DNA from: Amoebophrya sp. A120 | Taxonomy: Eukaryota; Sar; Dinophyceae; Syndiniales; Amoebophryaceae | Length of the DNA stretch: 64,000 nucleotides | Reading direction: 5' to 3' | Assembly (NCBI GenBank): GCA_905178155.1 | Contig: CAJINV010000001.1 | Location: 4,754,747 to 4,818,746 of the forward strand | Part shown: one piece after another, positions 23,425 through 36,594 of the stretch | How the letters are laid out: every line of letters begins with the position of its first letter | How positions within the stretch are numbered: position 1 is the first letter of the stretch | The notes under the pieces: generated by a model | Seen by the model: only the letters and a program-made list of their open reading frames with translations | Told to the model about the DNA's origin: nothing | The model's database searches: none | Translations under genes and position numbers: made by a program

Positions 23425-24643
23425 ATGACAGGAAGGGAGGCGAAGTACGTCGACAGGAGCCCGGAAGTCCTGGGCCGGCTGCTTCCGCGAAGCAAGGTTC
23501 TTTGTTTGACAAGAAACTTGGGTTATTTCCTCTTCGCTGCGACCTCTGTTTTCGCCGCCGCGGCTGCCGTGGAGGATGATGTTGATGCTAGTAGCGTCAC
23601 CACCGTTCCAAAGAGCACGAACATCGTCTACGATGCCAGCAGCGCGGTCACGCGGGAACACCGGTGGGGAGCACAAGGCCGCAGCGGGCTCACCGTCTGG
23701 ATGACGGGCCTTTCTGGGTCGGGAAAAAGCACCATTTCGCGAACGGTCGAGAAGATGCTCTTTGAGAAAGGTACGGCACAGCTATACCTTGCTTGGAAGG
23801 AGAACAGCTGTGCGTTAAATATCGTTTCTGGTTATAATCTGGATAGTTTTGCATTTGCAATTATAAAAGTCGGAAAACAAGTTGAACACAGGATGAACCT
23901 GATGCTGATAAAGTGAATAAAACATGTTGGGCAGATGTCCTTGCCTACCGACTGGACGGTGATAACCTGCGTTTCGGGCTGAATTCCGATTTGGGGTTTT
24001 CCGAAGCGGACCGGACGGAGAACGTCCGGCGGGTCTCTATCAAATGCAAATATGCCTTGGTCTGGAAAGGCTGAACCTGTATTGCGTGTCGCGTATTCGT
24101 AAAAAATCTGTATTGCATAAGCAGCAAAAGCAACACATTTTCGCCATGCAAGTTCGCAGTTTGTAGCGCATGCTGCGCATGAGAAAGGGTTTGAAAAATT
24201 TTTCATTTTTCACGGCATTTAAAGGCGTGAGCAATCATGACCATTCAGCATTAACTCAGACATATTTGCATTTGATAGTCTCCGAAGTTGCGCAAATTCT
24301 CGCGGACGCGGGCGCGGTCGTGTTGTGCGCGCTGATCGCGCCGAACAAGGAAGACCGTGCGAGAGTACGCAAGAGCCACGAGCGGACCGGCATTCCCTTT
24401 CTGGAGGTGTTCGTGAACGCCCCGCTGCAGGAAGCAGAGAGGCGGGATCCGAAGGGCTTGTACAAAAAGGCGCGCGCCGGCATTATCCCGGGGTTCACCG
24501 GCGTGTCCGCACCGTATGACGTACCCGAGGCTCCGGATACGGAATTGAGAACGGATCTGGAGACAGTCGAGGAGAGCGCGGCGAAGTTGCTTGACGCAAT
24601 TCTGGAGAAAGTGAAGCTAGAACCGAAAAAGGACGAGCTGTAG
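23425..24643 (+). CDS. adenylyl-sulfate (APS) kinase with C-terminal KDEL
   Basis: Exons 23425-23770, 23935-24037 and 24283-24643 give 269 residues. The enzyme phosphorylates adenylyl sulfate to PAPS, the sulfate donor for sulfotransferases. The P-loop GLSGSGKST is at about 23707, followed by the signature [16 protein letters not shown] and the adjoining ENVRRVSEVA (across introner 18). Next come [10 protein letters not shown] and [13 protein letters not shown] with GFTGVSAPY. All are well conserved, so it should be active. Before the domain there is a leader with a hydrophobic run ([18 protein letters not shown]) ending in Ala-Val, and the protein ends KKDEL. Together these would fit luminal ER targeting, which is unusual for this enzyme. 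The first intron is GT-AG; the second is an introner. The start is the first ATG in frame. Confidence 0.93.
24038..24277 (+). mobile_element. introner 18 (family A, decayed right repeat), 240 bp
   Basis: Left TATCAAATGCAAATATGCC then TTGGTCTGGAAAGG; right keeps CAGACATATTTGCATTTGATA in two parts but has lost the CTTCCAGACC half. Duplication GTCTC at 24033-24037 and 24278-24282. Phase 2; removal restores the conserved R-R-V-S-E-V-A of APS kinase, independent proof of the exact boundary. Confidence 0.93.
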
Positions 24644-26316
24644 TTGTAACAGGTTTTATTCCCCCTGCTGGTCTTTATTTTGTCTGGGTCTGCGCATTTA
24701 AATCAGTATCGCCTGCTGGTTGCTGGTGTTGTTGGAAAAGAGGATCTTCCAAAATGAAATCGAGTAGAATTTAGAATCATGCGCTGCTCATGAGATCACT
24801 TCACATCACATCACAACACGACAGATCTTTCAAAAAACGAGTGAGAGAACACTGATCGGATACAAGCGTAGGGTGAAAATTTCTTGACGCGCCGCGAAAT
24901 ACCTTTCCTCACTTGCTTCGTTCCTGAAACCGGCATCAAGATCAGAAAATCCCGCCACTGCCAGAAATTTTGAATGAATCAAATATGTTCTGACTTGCGG
25001 CCAAATGAAATGTAAAGGATCCCACGATGGAAAGAATTGGAACGCGAAAAGACCTGAGATTCATTGTGATTGTATCGTTTATCGAAAAATTCAAATTGAG
25101 GTCGGCGAAATCAGATCATGTTTGAAGGATTTGCCTATAGTTTCGAACTCCCATCCAACATCAACAGAGGCGTTAGATCTCGATCGCCAGCTCTCGCTGA
25201 CTTATTTTTTGAAGATGATATTCACGTTTTCTATAACGGCTCTAAGTTTTAACTTTAAGGTTATCTTATGTGGATAACTACAAAAAGAGAACGAAGTGGC
25301 TGCTCCACCCTTTTGGTCTCGTGTAATAAATTTGACCGATGTCTTTAGACACTCACTTCTCTCAACTCAAGTTGGTTGCTACAGATCTCAACTTTATTTT
25401 CGTCGAGTCAATAATAAAGCACGAGCCCCTCAACAAGACCGCGAATTGTAATTTGAAAGCGAACTACAAAACACCATATGCCTCTTAAAAGATTTGGTTG
25501 TAGCAACCCGTTTTATCAAAGAATCTCTTGTCTAGTACCCGTTTTCATTTCATCATCCAGAAGAGTGATCTTCTGAGTGATGATTCGAGAAAGTAATTCA
25601 AAACACTAGAATTCGCAGTTTTGACCCCAATCAAAGTAGAACCGAATTAAGGTTCGATCAAAAGAGCTACTTACAAAAACGATTTCTAGTGCTGGCGCCC
25701 GCGATTCCTTCTTGTGTAGATTTTCAAAAGTTCTAGGTGTTTTACTAGACGACAACGCGTGTGAAACAAGTACAAGCCAAGAACAACAGAGCTAGCCGTT
25801 TCTTTGGGCCGACCACTACATGCAGCAGATATAAAGCATATTGAAAACCTCGGCCTTTATTAGTGCTAGAATTTTTTTCTCTCACTCCGTCGCTCGCGTT
25901 CTTTCGAGCGCGAGTCGGGATAGAAAAATGTAGAACCAAGAAGAAATTGTGTAGTGTTATAGATACATGTAGGCTTAACGTGGAAAAAATTTTTCAAACT
26001 TCTTCGCTTACTTTGGTTGGCATTGAACGAATCGTTCACAGAACACACCAAAAGATAAATCGCTGGAGGAAGCTTGAATACCGGTTTGAAGATAATCAAA
26101 CCATCAGCTAGAGTAGAAGTGCACTTTTCAGAGTTGGTTCGTTCCTCCGGGATTTATTTGACAGGTAGAAGCATACTACACCCTTTGCGTTTATTTCGCC
26201 TGTTTCGCAGTTCCGGGATATTAAAAAGTTTTCTCGCTGCTCCTGCCTTCCTCGACCGCAACTTTTCGCGTCTGCTGTAAAGCTCCGTCGTGTCATCAGC
26301 GACAGTCGAAAGGAGC
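24644..26316. other. AT-rich spacer downstream of APS kinase
   Basis: About 1.7 kb without a credible exon, RNA gene or clear repeat. Many stops in all frames. It should hold the APS kinase 3' UTR and the promoter of the following gene. Confidence 0.5.
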
Positions 26317-29300
26317 ATGGCGCGTCGTCCGAGTTCGAACTTGATTCAGCCGCAAGGGGCCAATGCGGCGATTAGGCAGCAGCCCCCCGCTTCCGGCGTG
26401 CACCTGCCGCCACCGTACCGGCCGCGCCGCAGCATGCGGGATCTCAGCCCCTCTATCATGCACCGGTATTTAATATTAGTAGATGTTGAGCGTGAGCCTG
26501 ATAGTAAGTGTTCAAGGGATCATACTAGTAGTAGTTGTCTTGCAGTACTATCGCAGAACAAGCTGCAGTGTAGTTGTTGATGTGAATGCATGGGAATAAT
26601 TTTTTCGCCCGGACGAAATAAACGAGTGAAGTTCTTCTAGCTGAATGAAACTACGACCACAGGTACATGTACTCTTTCCAGTGTTTCATGGCACACCTTC
26701 GGCGGGTGCGGGACAATTTCTGGAAGTCCTGCTACCAGAAAATCTGCGCCATCGTGTATTTCTTCTCTTTCGGCTGGTGCTACAGCACCGACACGAGCTT
26801 TTCTACGAAATCTGCCGATCAAGACCGGAACAAAAGCGAGGTCAACAACACTGCGTCCAACGTCGCACCTGCTTCTCCTCCCGCTCCAACCGGCAAGAAT
26901 GTTAAAGCCGCTCGCGATAATTCCTGCGGCGCGCCGGACCAGAAAGAAGCCGGGGAAGAAGGTGAAGATGACGAACAGAGTGGCTATGTTCAAGATATTA
27001 ATGGTGCACCAGCACCGAGGCCGCAGGATCACGCCGAGATGAAACAGGCTACTTCGAAGATGATTCCGGTCAATTTTGCGGAGGATGTACTACACCTGCG
27101 GTACTACAATGACGTCGTGCAAGATTCAATTACTGGAGGTGTGCAAGACGACGGCCTGGTCGTTCTTGAGGACGGTCAGACGGTTGTTGTCCGAGCGGAG
27201 CCGGAGGACCAACCAGTAGAAATGGATCAAGATGAAATACGCAGCGTGCAACCGCTCATTACTAGTATGATGTCTTCCGTGACCACATCGACCCTCGGGA
27301 GGAAGACAGAAGAGGTATTATACTTGACTTTTGCATGTGCTTTCTTGTTCTGTCGTGTTGTAAGTATCTGTATGAAATGGCCCCCACTGAAGACAGATGG
27401 GGGAAAGATTCGGCTGAGTTCTACAGTGGTCAACTTGTGTACGTACTTACTGCTCTCGGGAGGCTCAACGAAATCGAAATATTATGCGACTTCTTCAAAA
27501 TGGCAAAAATAACAGGAGGACGAAGAGAATGATCGCGAAAATAAAGCTCTGGAAGAGTTGCGGCTTATGCGCGAGGAAATGGAAAGAATTCGGCAGCAAA
27601 GGGACATGCTTCTGCAGGAGAAATTTGCGCAAGAAGCGAGGGCGGTTGAAGGAACTGTATTTGTTTTTAAACTGAAAGTAGGCTACTGCTCTTCAGTGCG
27701 AAGCCCTTGCATTATACACGACCTAATATGAATGTCCAGGAGTTTTGAATTTGTGAATGAAGTTTTGACACAACTTCCCCCTGTTATTTTGTACACAATA
27801 TTCACTTTCTCAGGTTGAGGTCCAACCTTCGGCGTCTGGTCGTTCAGCAGAACCCGGTAGCCGGAATAAAGCATCGGCAAAGGAGGTGAATGATGAATCT
27901 GCGAAAGAGGCGCAGTCCACCCTCGTGTCAGGCAATAGCACCAAGGCCGCGTCTCGGAACGTATGGATTGCAAAAATGTCCGGGTCTGGAAGAATGAAAC
28001 GTGTGATGCTATTTTTGGAATCTAAAAAAATCTGTATTGCATGAGGAGCAAGAGGCGTCCAGTTTTTGCTCCGCGGAGAAGGCATTTGTCATGCGGGATA
28101 GGCATCAAGATACCTGCAAAAAATTTGTGATGCTGGGGCATACATCGTAGACATCACGGGTCATGCAAAATGTGCATGACAAACCTTGCAATCTTCCAGA
28201 CCCAGACATTTTTGCATTTGATAGAACGGGTCGGAAGACAACTGGTGCCCCGTTTCGCACAAGAAAAATAAGAAGAAACGCTCCTCGACGACGCAGGCCA
28301 ACACGTCGGAAATAAAGGGAGTCAATAGTGGGGGCCCCACCAGTACCACGACAACCGCTATTCAACATCGACAGAAAGCTGATGTGAAAGAGCAGGCAGA
28401 ACCTCCACGCGTCGACGAACGAAAACAGTCCCGAGATAGGATCGCCACCGCTTCGACAGTCGACTTTGCGATGACGGGACTGTCTAGTCTCGTTTCGAAA
28501 ATGTCCGGGATCCAGGAGAATGAATTACACGATGAAGACGGCGTCGATCAGCTTGAGACTGCAGCACCTACCTTGACGTCCACTTCATTTCAGGAGAGAA
28601 GGAAGACGAGTAGTTTCTCGCAAGTAGATCACGGGGGAACAATAATCGAAACTAGAACTACTGCGCCGAAAAATCGCGCTGAGAACAAGACGAAGATTGT
28701 CGTCGACCAGGTTTCTGTAGAAGTTCAGGATCCGATCCTGACCCCGCTTCACGTCGTGCCTTTGCCGCCGTATCCCGCGCCCCCTGGCCCGTGGGACGCT
28801 GACGCCGACCAAGAGGTGTTGTGCGCTGGCGAGGAGCATCAACCAGCAGGGCCACCACCTATGCTTTTTCCGCCGCCCAAAGCCTCTTTCGACGAGAGCT
28901 ACGTGATCCCGCGCCTGGATTCCGACGCGGGTGTCGACGAGCACTGCTCTCATCTGCAGCTGCTTTCGCAGTCGACCACCGGAGGTGGGGACCTGCTCCA
29001 CGTGGAGCATCAGAGGAAGAAGAGTGCAACGGATGTTTTCTCGCCGACCAGCACCACGGACCGGGACGCAGACTGCTCGATCGATCGGCCCGCCGCAGCC
29101 AGCACCCCCTCCCCGGTCGCGTCCACGCAGCGGATGGATGCTACACCGTGCGTCTTGCCGCTCGACGGCGTCGAAGACGAGGGAAGTCAGTCGCTAGGTG
29201 TTGAACAATCCTCGGCAGTTGTGCGGAGCGCAGCCACCGCGAAACTTTCTCCTGCGCCGACTTGTTCCGTTGGTCAGCAGGTTAACAGCGCGCTTGCCCC

Positions 29301-31412
29301 AATTAAGCCCCCACCTGTGGCCCCGCCACCGCCACCGCCCGCTGTTTTGCCACCTGCTGCGCCTGTTTTGGGGGCGGACAGTACTCAAGGTTGTAGTAAG
29401 GGAGGACATCAGGCAGTTCCACCCGGAGATCATGCGGCCAAAAACGGTGATAGTGAAGATCTTTCGTTCACAGCAGCGTCGCAAGCTGCATGTAAACAGG
29501 GTCCTCGTTTGGTTCTGCCGCTTGGTTCGAAGAAAACGGAAGTGGACGTGACGCCCATCTGGGCGGACGATAGCACCCCACGAAACAGTACCCCCGGCGG
29601 GGTTGGAAACACTCCGAGGGAGGGGGCTTCAACATCTGCAGTGCCTCAGCACGACGGTGCTGTTGAGAACACGAATAAACAGAAGCATTTGAAGATGATG
29701 GTGGATGAGAACTACAATGCTCCGCAACAAAGTAAACAGCAACAATCGGATAATTGTTCCGTAGAACAGAGTAATAGCAGGCAACAAGCTGTGGAGCACC
29801 ACCACGCCGCATTCGATTTCCTGGACCACCAGGCCCCGGGGTCGGCCGTTGCCGACAAGCATATCGACGTCGCCCACGTCAAAGAGGTTCTGGTGGTAAA
29901 CAACGTCGGCCAGGAGCAGCAGAAGCAGGTCGTCGTGAGCGCCGAGGGTCGTGAGATGAACCAGCAACAGAATAGTAACATGTTGGAGCCGATGAAAGAC
30001 CGTTCGGTCTTGACACACACACCCAGCCGGGCAACGAGCACGGGAACCTCAATCTTGCATCTACTTCAGGCTTCGGAGGACGAAATTGAGGAGAATCTTC
30101 ACATTACAACCGGAGAAGTAGACCACATCAAAAGCTCTGCATCTTCCAGTAGCAGCTGTCGTTCCTCTGGTAAAAGAGGCCGAAATAAACGGAAGCCGAA
30201 CAGGAACAGTGACGCGAAGCAACGCACAACCTCCAGGGCTGATGGAAGAAAGGAAAGTGAGGCAAAGACCTTCACTTCAACGGACAAGCACGACAAAGAA
30301 GGATCCTCATTGAAAATAAGCCACGACCAAAAGACCACCTCCGCAAGAGAAGCTGGTGTCGCGACACCGGCGCGGTTTTCGGAAATGCCGGAATTCGTGC
30401 CGGGATTGGGCGTAGTCACGCCTGTCAGCTCGACCAAGCAGACAGCCACGCCGCAGTCGGGGTCTGGTGGTCAACAGTCCTCCTCGCAGCTGGGCAGTAC
30501 GATCATGCAGAAGACCTTGTCCTTGAGTAGCGCACTGGGTTCCTCTACTAATTCGTCAGGCCCCAGTACCCATGCCCATCAGCCGCACAGCGGACCGACG
30601 ATGATCAACAAGGCGAATAAAGCCAAGGGCGGCGCTGCTGGTACTACTTGTTCTGTAAACGAGCCTCGGAAGCTGAGTTTGGTGCAGAGTCTGGACATGT
30701 CGGGCTTGGATACAGGCGCGGACCGCAAGGCTTCGTTGTCCTTGCGAAAGCGAACAGCGGGACAGTTTTCCTCCACCTCCGGACCCTTATCCGGCCTCGC
30801 GGAAGAGCTACCCCTAGATTCGCAAACCTACCCGTCCGGCTTGGCGGCCCTACAGTCCTCCCTGTCTTCGAGTGGTCACCAGGGAATGGCTGCAGTTCAT
30901 CGCGGTGGAGGTTCAGGTTCTCGGGGGGGCAACCAGCGGTTGTTGTCTTTGGACAAAATGATTCAACTGCCACCAGGGTCGTCGTCTTCGTCGTTGCAGC
31001 AACCTTCTGGAGGTGCTGGTGCTACGCAAGGCCGCAAAACTGCTGTCGTGCCGCAGCAACAATATCAACCGGGTAGTAGTATTAAGGTGTCCACCACCCG
31101 CGGCGGCCAAGCCCAAGTGTCTTCAAAGGTGCAGGCATCAAGTGGCTCGAGAACGATTGCCAAGCCGGTTGTTGAGGTGGAGAAGAAATGCAACCAGGAG
31201 GAGTACAAGATGAGCGTGAGCGATTACCTGAACGGCGGCAGCGATGTCCTGCCCATCTTGCGCTCCGTGTCATCCAAAACTAATTACGGCGCTTTCGCCG
31301 AAAACGCGGGAGCCGCAGGAGCCCCTGGTCTGGCTTCGACGCAAGAAAATAAAGTTGCAACCAGCGCAGCTTCGGGGCAGAAACGTGAAATTCTAGAGCA
31401 GCCGACTACGGG

Positions 31413-31444
<32 letters not shown>

Positions 31445-34400
31445 CGAATATTAAGACCGCTGCGAGTTGTGCTGGCACTGCAGCCGGAAAGAAAAAAGCC
31501 ACGCGGAAACAGTCTCCGAAGGGTTCGCCGGCGCTGCGCCCCACAACCAAAGGGTCGAAAAGAAAGGGTCCAGCAGTCCAGGACGTTCTTCCACAACTGC
31601 AACAGCAAGATCATAGCACTTCTCGGGCCGCCATGAGCCGGGCGGAACAGGAGCACCAGTATTACTTGCGCCAGCTGATGCAGCACGAAGCGACGAAACA
31701 AGAGATTGCCCGGGCCGCTTCCGCCCATGGCGGCTCGGCGAGCAGCGTGCGTGGGATGAGCAACGCGGGCTCCTCCGGGAGGTCCGGGACCGGTTCGCAG
31801 CACACCCGAGGGTCTGGTGGTCACCTGGTGGCCTCGCCGCAGTCTCACGTGTTGCGCGAATACATGTCGCAAACGGGGAAGGGAGCCAGCAGCGCTTCGG
31901 CAAATACGAAGACCGCTAGTACAACTTCGAACAACCGGATGAACATCAAAGGGTCAGCTATTGAATTCGACGAGATAAAAATGGCCTACGAGCAGGAAAA
32001 TGGATCCTATGTGGGCGGGACGAGAAGTAGCAAAACGGGTCGTGGTAGCTCTACTGCGCTCGCTGGTCCTCCTGCTGCAGCTGCCAGTTTTCTGCACTAC
32101 AAGGATAGTTTCGAGTACCCGGAGGCTGCTATTTCTACCGGGGGTCGGAGAAAAGAAGGGTACAACTACAGCAGCGCCATCAATAACGGTAGTTCCGCGA
32201 CGAGCGATGTGTACCACGGCACTGCGACTGCAGCAGGCCCGAGTGCTTCTGCGGATGAACAGCTTCATCCTAGTCGCGGCAATGTCGCCCAGGCGGCCGC
32301 CAGGACCACTGCTCACAACGCACATAAAAGTCATCCGACGGAGGAATCAATAAGGGATGAGCTAACTCGGGCTCTGTATGGCGATCAGGGTGGTCGTTGC
32401 TTCGGTCGTCCGCTCAGTAGCACATCTGAAGAGCCACGCGGGTCGCACTGTTCGTCTGGGCTTAGCTCTTTGCACGAGCTGGCCGCTGCACGCGCCCCCA
32501 ACGGCTGGCACGATCTGGACGAGGAAGTCGCGGCAGACAGCAGCCTGATGCCTGCAGTTCCGCAGCAGCAGCAGCGGAAAACTGCGAAAGCTTCTGCCGT
32601 GAGCAGGACCAACATGCAGCATCCACCTCGCGCATCGCCACAAAGAAGGCCGGTAGGAGCAGTAGAGGGTGGTCAAGCTCAAGGGCAACAGCAGCTCCAG
32701 CAGCAACACAATTATCGCGGCAATCACCATACTGGGGCCGCTCCTGCTGGTGCGGGGACGAGGCAGCACGTGAGTATGCCGTACGACAAACGAATGGGCG
32801 GGGCCTCGTGGGGACACTACGTAGGGAACGAGCGGGGCGGGCACGAGTACGATCATGACGACGAAGATCGAGACTTCTACGACGAGAACTTCAGCAACAC
32901 GTCTATCACCGATCCGCGCGCCGACCACGGTCGTCAGACGTACCGACACAACTACCCCGACCATTTTATCAAAAGGAAAAATCCCCCCTCCCCATATCAA
33001 AACGAAATTTCTGATGCTGGATTTGAGTACACAAATCAGCTTTGTATTGCAGGAAAGCATTGCAGTCAGGTCCCCAGGCTAGGTAGGGGCGTATGCGTCT
33101 AGTTGTTCAGCTTGGCAAGCGGCTCCCCTTTAGGCCCAACAGCATGACAAATCGCCTCCATAATGGGGCGAAAGCTTCTGCCCTTGCCTTCTTGCAAAAC
33201 AAATGTGATTTGTGACCTCAAATCAGCAACGCAAATTTTCGGAAACATGCCTTTTCAATATGGGGAGGGGGGATTTTTCCTCTCAATACATTTACAATTT
33301 TACGGACAGCAGCGGACTGGACAGCAGTACAACGCGGGTCAGCAACATCAATACCAGGCGGTCGAGGCACAGCAGCGGGGGGCCGTTGGCAACCAGCACG
33401 GAAATAGAGCACCAGCTGTAGCCAGAGGCGCGGTCGGCGCGGTGGCGCAGCAGCGTGGAGCAGCGCTGCCCGGCGGCGCACGGAGCGGCCAGCAGCCGCG
33501 TGCCTCGTATAATTCATCAAAGGCTCCTGTCAATAATGCGAGCGTGACTTCTGCAGCAGCCGAGTCTGGTGCGGGTGGTTCCGGCGACGCACGCGGAGGA
33601 GCAAATGGCAGAGCGCCACCGCGGCCAAGCCCGACAAACATCTACCAGTGCTTTTCCCCGCGAGGCGAAGACAGTGCGGCGACGACTGGCTTTTTCACCC
33701 ACTACCGTCCCCCCGTTACGTCGACCCAGGCAAAAAGCAGTAGGGGAATGAATTATGTCGACCCGGCTCCGTCCAGGCAGGGGAATACTTCTAAACAGTT
33801 TCCAGTACCGTCACCCAATCAGAGACCGAAGGGGAGTCCTCCCACTGCTGCACACCAGGGCGGAAGGAACGGCTTGCACGGTATTTTTGAGTTTCATCAT
33901 GTCCTCCCGATGACGTTTGTTTCTATCTTCTGCAAGATGAATCAATCTTTGCTTGTATGGCGCGCGCAAAGTTGCTTTTTGAAAAGTACTAGAATTTTTT
34001 TTTTGCAAGCGCTTCAGTGCTCAAGCCTAGCTAATATCACTAGCTAATTCTAAATATGCATGAGAAGTTCAGCGCGAATAAGTGCAAAAGCACGTCGGCG
34101 CCGAGAGGTAAGTAGGCTGGTACTCTTCGAGGCTCTGGCCCACGGATCTGTCCAGGGCGGTCCCGTCGCCAAGCCTTGCTGAGGGTCTTCTACTCGGAGC
34201 TGTGGCTAGGTGTACGGTCCCAAAACGACGAAAACCGCGGGGAGCTTACCAACCTCCGATACCTGGTTCCGAACATCCAGCCAGATCTTGACTCTGGCGC
34301 ACGATGGCGCTACCTACACTGCGACGGCGCATTAGCTGTCGCACATGGGAAAAAAACCTCTGCGAATCTATTGTGAAACTTCGCCCGAGTTTGCACCCCT

Positions 34401-36594
34401 CCGCAGATGCCAACTGATCGGCCTCTTCGGGAGGGGTAGTTACATCGGGATTGGCGATTTTTTGGGGGGGTGTTTCGTAGGCCATTTTGCCGGCAACTTC
34501 GAAGCCCCTTTGGGGGGCCTCGTGTTGGGGAAGGCCTGCGTGCCGGTTGCTCTTTTCGCTGCGGTCCACAACAGGTGGTCTCCGCACTTGCGTATTGCGA
34601 AGTCATTCGCAAACTCGTACTAGACGCCGAACATCATGAGATGGCCGCTCTACTGTTTCAACCCGAGTAGATGACTTTGCGCGCAACCAGAAACATGTCC
34701 GCGCTCCCCACGACGTCCCGATAGCGTTCAGGACAGATCCGTGGACCAGCCCCCCTTCGTGGAAGACGACTTTACTACCTCTGAATTAGACACCTTGCTA
34801 TGCATGCAAAACTCCATCTAGTATAATTAGCTAACTCTATCTAGTCTAATATAGCTAGTTGCCGACGTACCATGCAAACATTAAAAAAGAAATTCTAGTA
34901 CTTTTAAAAACGCAACTTTGCGCGCGCCATAGCTTGCTGGTGTTTGACTTTTGAAAACTGGAATTGGAAAATTCAATCGCATTTCAGGTTCCGCAGCAGG
35001 AGGTGCTTTCGGAAAACAGATTCAATCCAAGCAGATGAGCTCGGTGGTATCTCGTCAGGAGCAGCACCAACCAGTAAAGCTTGCTCAGGGTGGTCCTGGT
35101 CGCGGTGTCAATGTGCCTGAACAATTTGCAACATCACAGCAACACCAACAGTATAATGATCTGGCATCATTGGGCCGCAAGCCCTACGAAGATCCGGAAA
35201 ATGTTTCCTACAGCCTCTCCCAACTGAGGCAACAAGTGGACGACTTACTGCAAGACTATTCGCAACTGGAGAATAAGAGCAGTGGGAAGAACAATCGCAG
35301 CACGACCGCCGCAATTTCGGTTGAACAACGCCCAATGCAACAACATCAACAGCAGGCTGTTCCGTCAGGGCGTTTATCGTCACAAGGAGCCGATAAAAAG
35401 GTAAATGTTCTACTGTCACCAGGTGAAGACCATTCTGCAACGAAAATAGAGGAAAACGAAAGCTGCCTGGCAACCCCGAGCGCAGCAGCCCTGCGGCAGT
35501 TGATGACCAAGCTAAATCTGGCACGTGGGGGATCCTCTCACGGGTCTCCGCCGCTACGTCCCGATGGATCGGGTTCTTGCGAAGAATTCGCGACGACAAA
35601 CAAAACTTTTTCCAAGAACACAGTGGAACAGCGTGGTCCCCCAACGACGTCTCAGCAAAAGTTTGAATCGCCTCCTCATCTCCCTGCTACCTCTGAACAG
35701 CTGGAGGCTTTCAAGATCATGTCGACTGGCGCTAGGTCTTCATCTCCAGTAGACCATGACACGGACACAAGGAACCGCGGGCACTCCTACAGCAGCACTG
35801 GCGTCGGTACGGGCGTGAGCGCGACGGACAGCACGACGGGGCGCACCCCCTCGACTGTGGCCGCGCACCAGCCGTCTTCTTCCTCGGGGGCTTTGATGTG
35901 TACTACCAACTCTTCCGTTACAAACTACCCGGCTGGTGTGGTCGGGCCCACGACTACACGGGAGCCAAGCAGTCTCCGCTCGTGGATCGACCGCGACTGG
36001 AGCCGAAAGAGCTTTGATAACAACACGAACTGGCGCGGAAGTGGCACTACTAGCCAGGCAGTTCCCCGGACCAGCAGCGGTAGCTCTTCGCATGGAGGTC
36101 CGCCGGGCGGCGCCGTCTCGTCTTCTCTTTCGGCCGGTGAGATAAAACCAGGGACGATGGCTGCTGGTTTTATGGCTGCTCTGCAAGAGCAGCAGCAGGC
36201 AAAGGCTTTAGTGGCGGAAAACAATGCGGCTTTGCACAAGAGCGCCGCTGCTGTTGTCCGTACGTCGCCCTCTGCGACAGTAGCAGAAAGTGTTGGTGTA
36301 CAACTTCCCGCTAGTGGTTCTTCTTCTTCGGGCGCAAAGTTTTGCAAGCTGCAGGCGCAGCAACCGGTGAGCAGCATCAAGCCACCGCCGACTGCTGAGG
36401 CATATGGAGCTGTGGTTGCTTCCGGGCTGCAGCTAGCCTTCACAAAAGCTGCACCGTTGTCGATCGGCGATGAGCTGCGTCAGAGCAGTGTTGATACGTC
36501 GCATGCTGGGTTGGCTCGCCAAAGCGACAGCACAGAAACTTCCGGCGGGTACTTCGATCAGCTGCAAAGCGAGCTGGACAGTGCAATGGCCTGA
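26317..36594 (+). CDS. large low-complexity protein of unknown function
   Basis: Exons: 26317-26465, 26663-27314, 27516-27656, 27814-27961, 28229-32966, 33294-33880, 34988-36594; the sum is 2,673 residues, stop TGA at 36592-36594. The N-terminal 100 residues hold a basic/proline part and a short aromatic hydrophobic stretch (CAIVYFFSFGWCYS). The exon at 27516-27656 is a charged coiled-coil-like helix rich in E, R and Q. The rest is Ser/Gln/Gly/Pro-rich and probably disordered, with a polyglutamine run at about 31416-31445. No enzymatic domain was recognised. GT-AG introns are at 26466-26662, 27315-27515, 27657-27813 and 33881-34987; two introners are at 27962 and 32967. All joins keep the frame, which supports the model although the function is unknown. 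Confidence 0.82.
27962..28223 (+). mobile_element. introner 19 (family A, body type A-1), 262 bp
   Basis: Left TATGGATTGCAAAAATG, right GCATTTGATA. Duplication GAACG at 27957-27961 and 28224-28228. Phase 1; the join reads S-R-N-G-S-E-D. Confidence 0.92.
32967..33288 (+). mobile_element. introner 20 (family B), 322 bp
   Basis: Left TATCAAAAGGAAAAATCCCC, almost identical to introner 1; right GGGGGGATTTTTCCTCTC then AATA. Duplication CATTT at 32962-32966 and 33289-33293. Phase 2; the join reads D-H-L-Q-F-Y-G. Confidence 0.9.
33956..34931. mobile_element. 976-bp inverted-repeat element inside a GT-AG intron
   Basis: The left end TATGGCGCGCGCAAAGTTGC is repeated exactly in inverted form at the right end, and similarity continues to about 48 bp. 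The 5-bp duplication GCTTG is at 33951-33955 and 34932-34936. A second inverted pair (CCACGGATCTGTCC) lies inside, near 34140 and 34735. No transposase frame was seen. It has the TAT...ATA ends and 5-bp duplication of the introners but is three to four times longer and lies within the intron 33881-34987, which would otherwise be about 130 bp. Confidence 0.85.

Noticed and set aside
1330-28223. Recurring peptide A-K-M-S-G-S-G in many frames
   Set aside because: It is the translation of the family A terminal repeat, not a protein motif.
34176-34623. Short frames within the 976-bp element
   Set aside because: Open on both strands and too short to be a transposase; no motif recognised.
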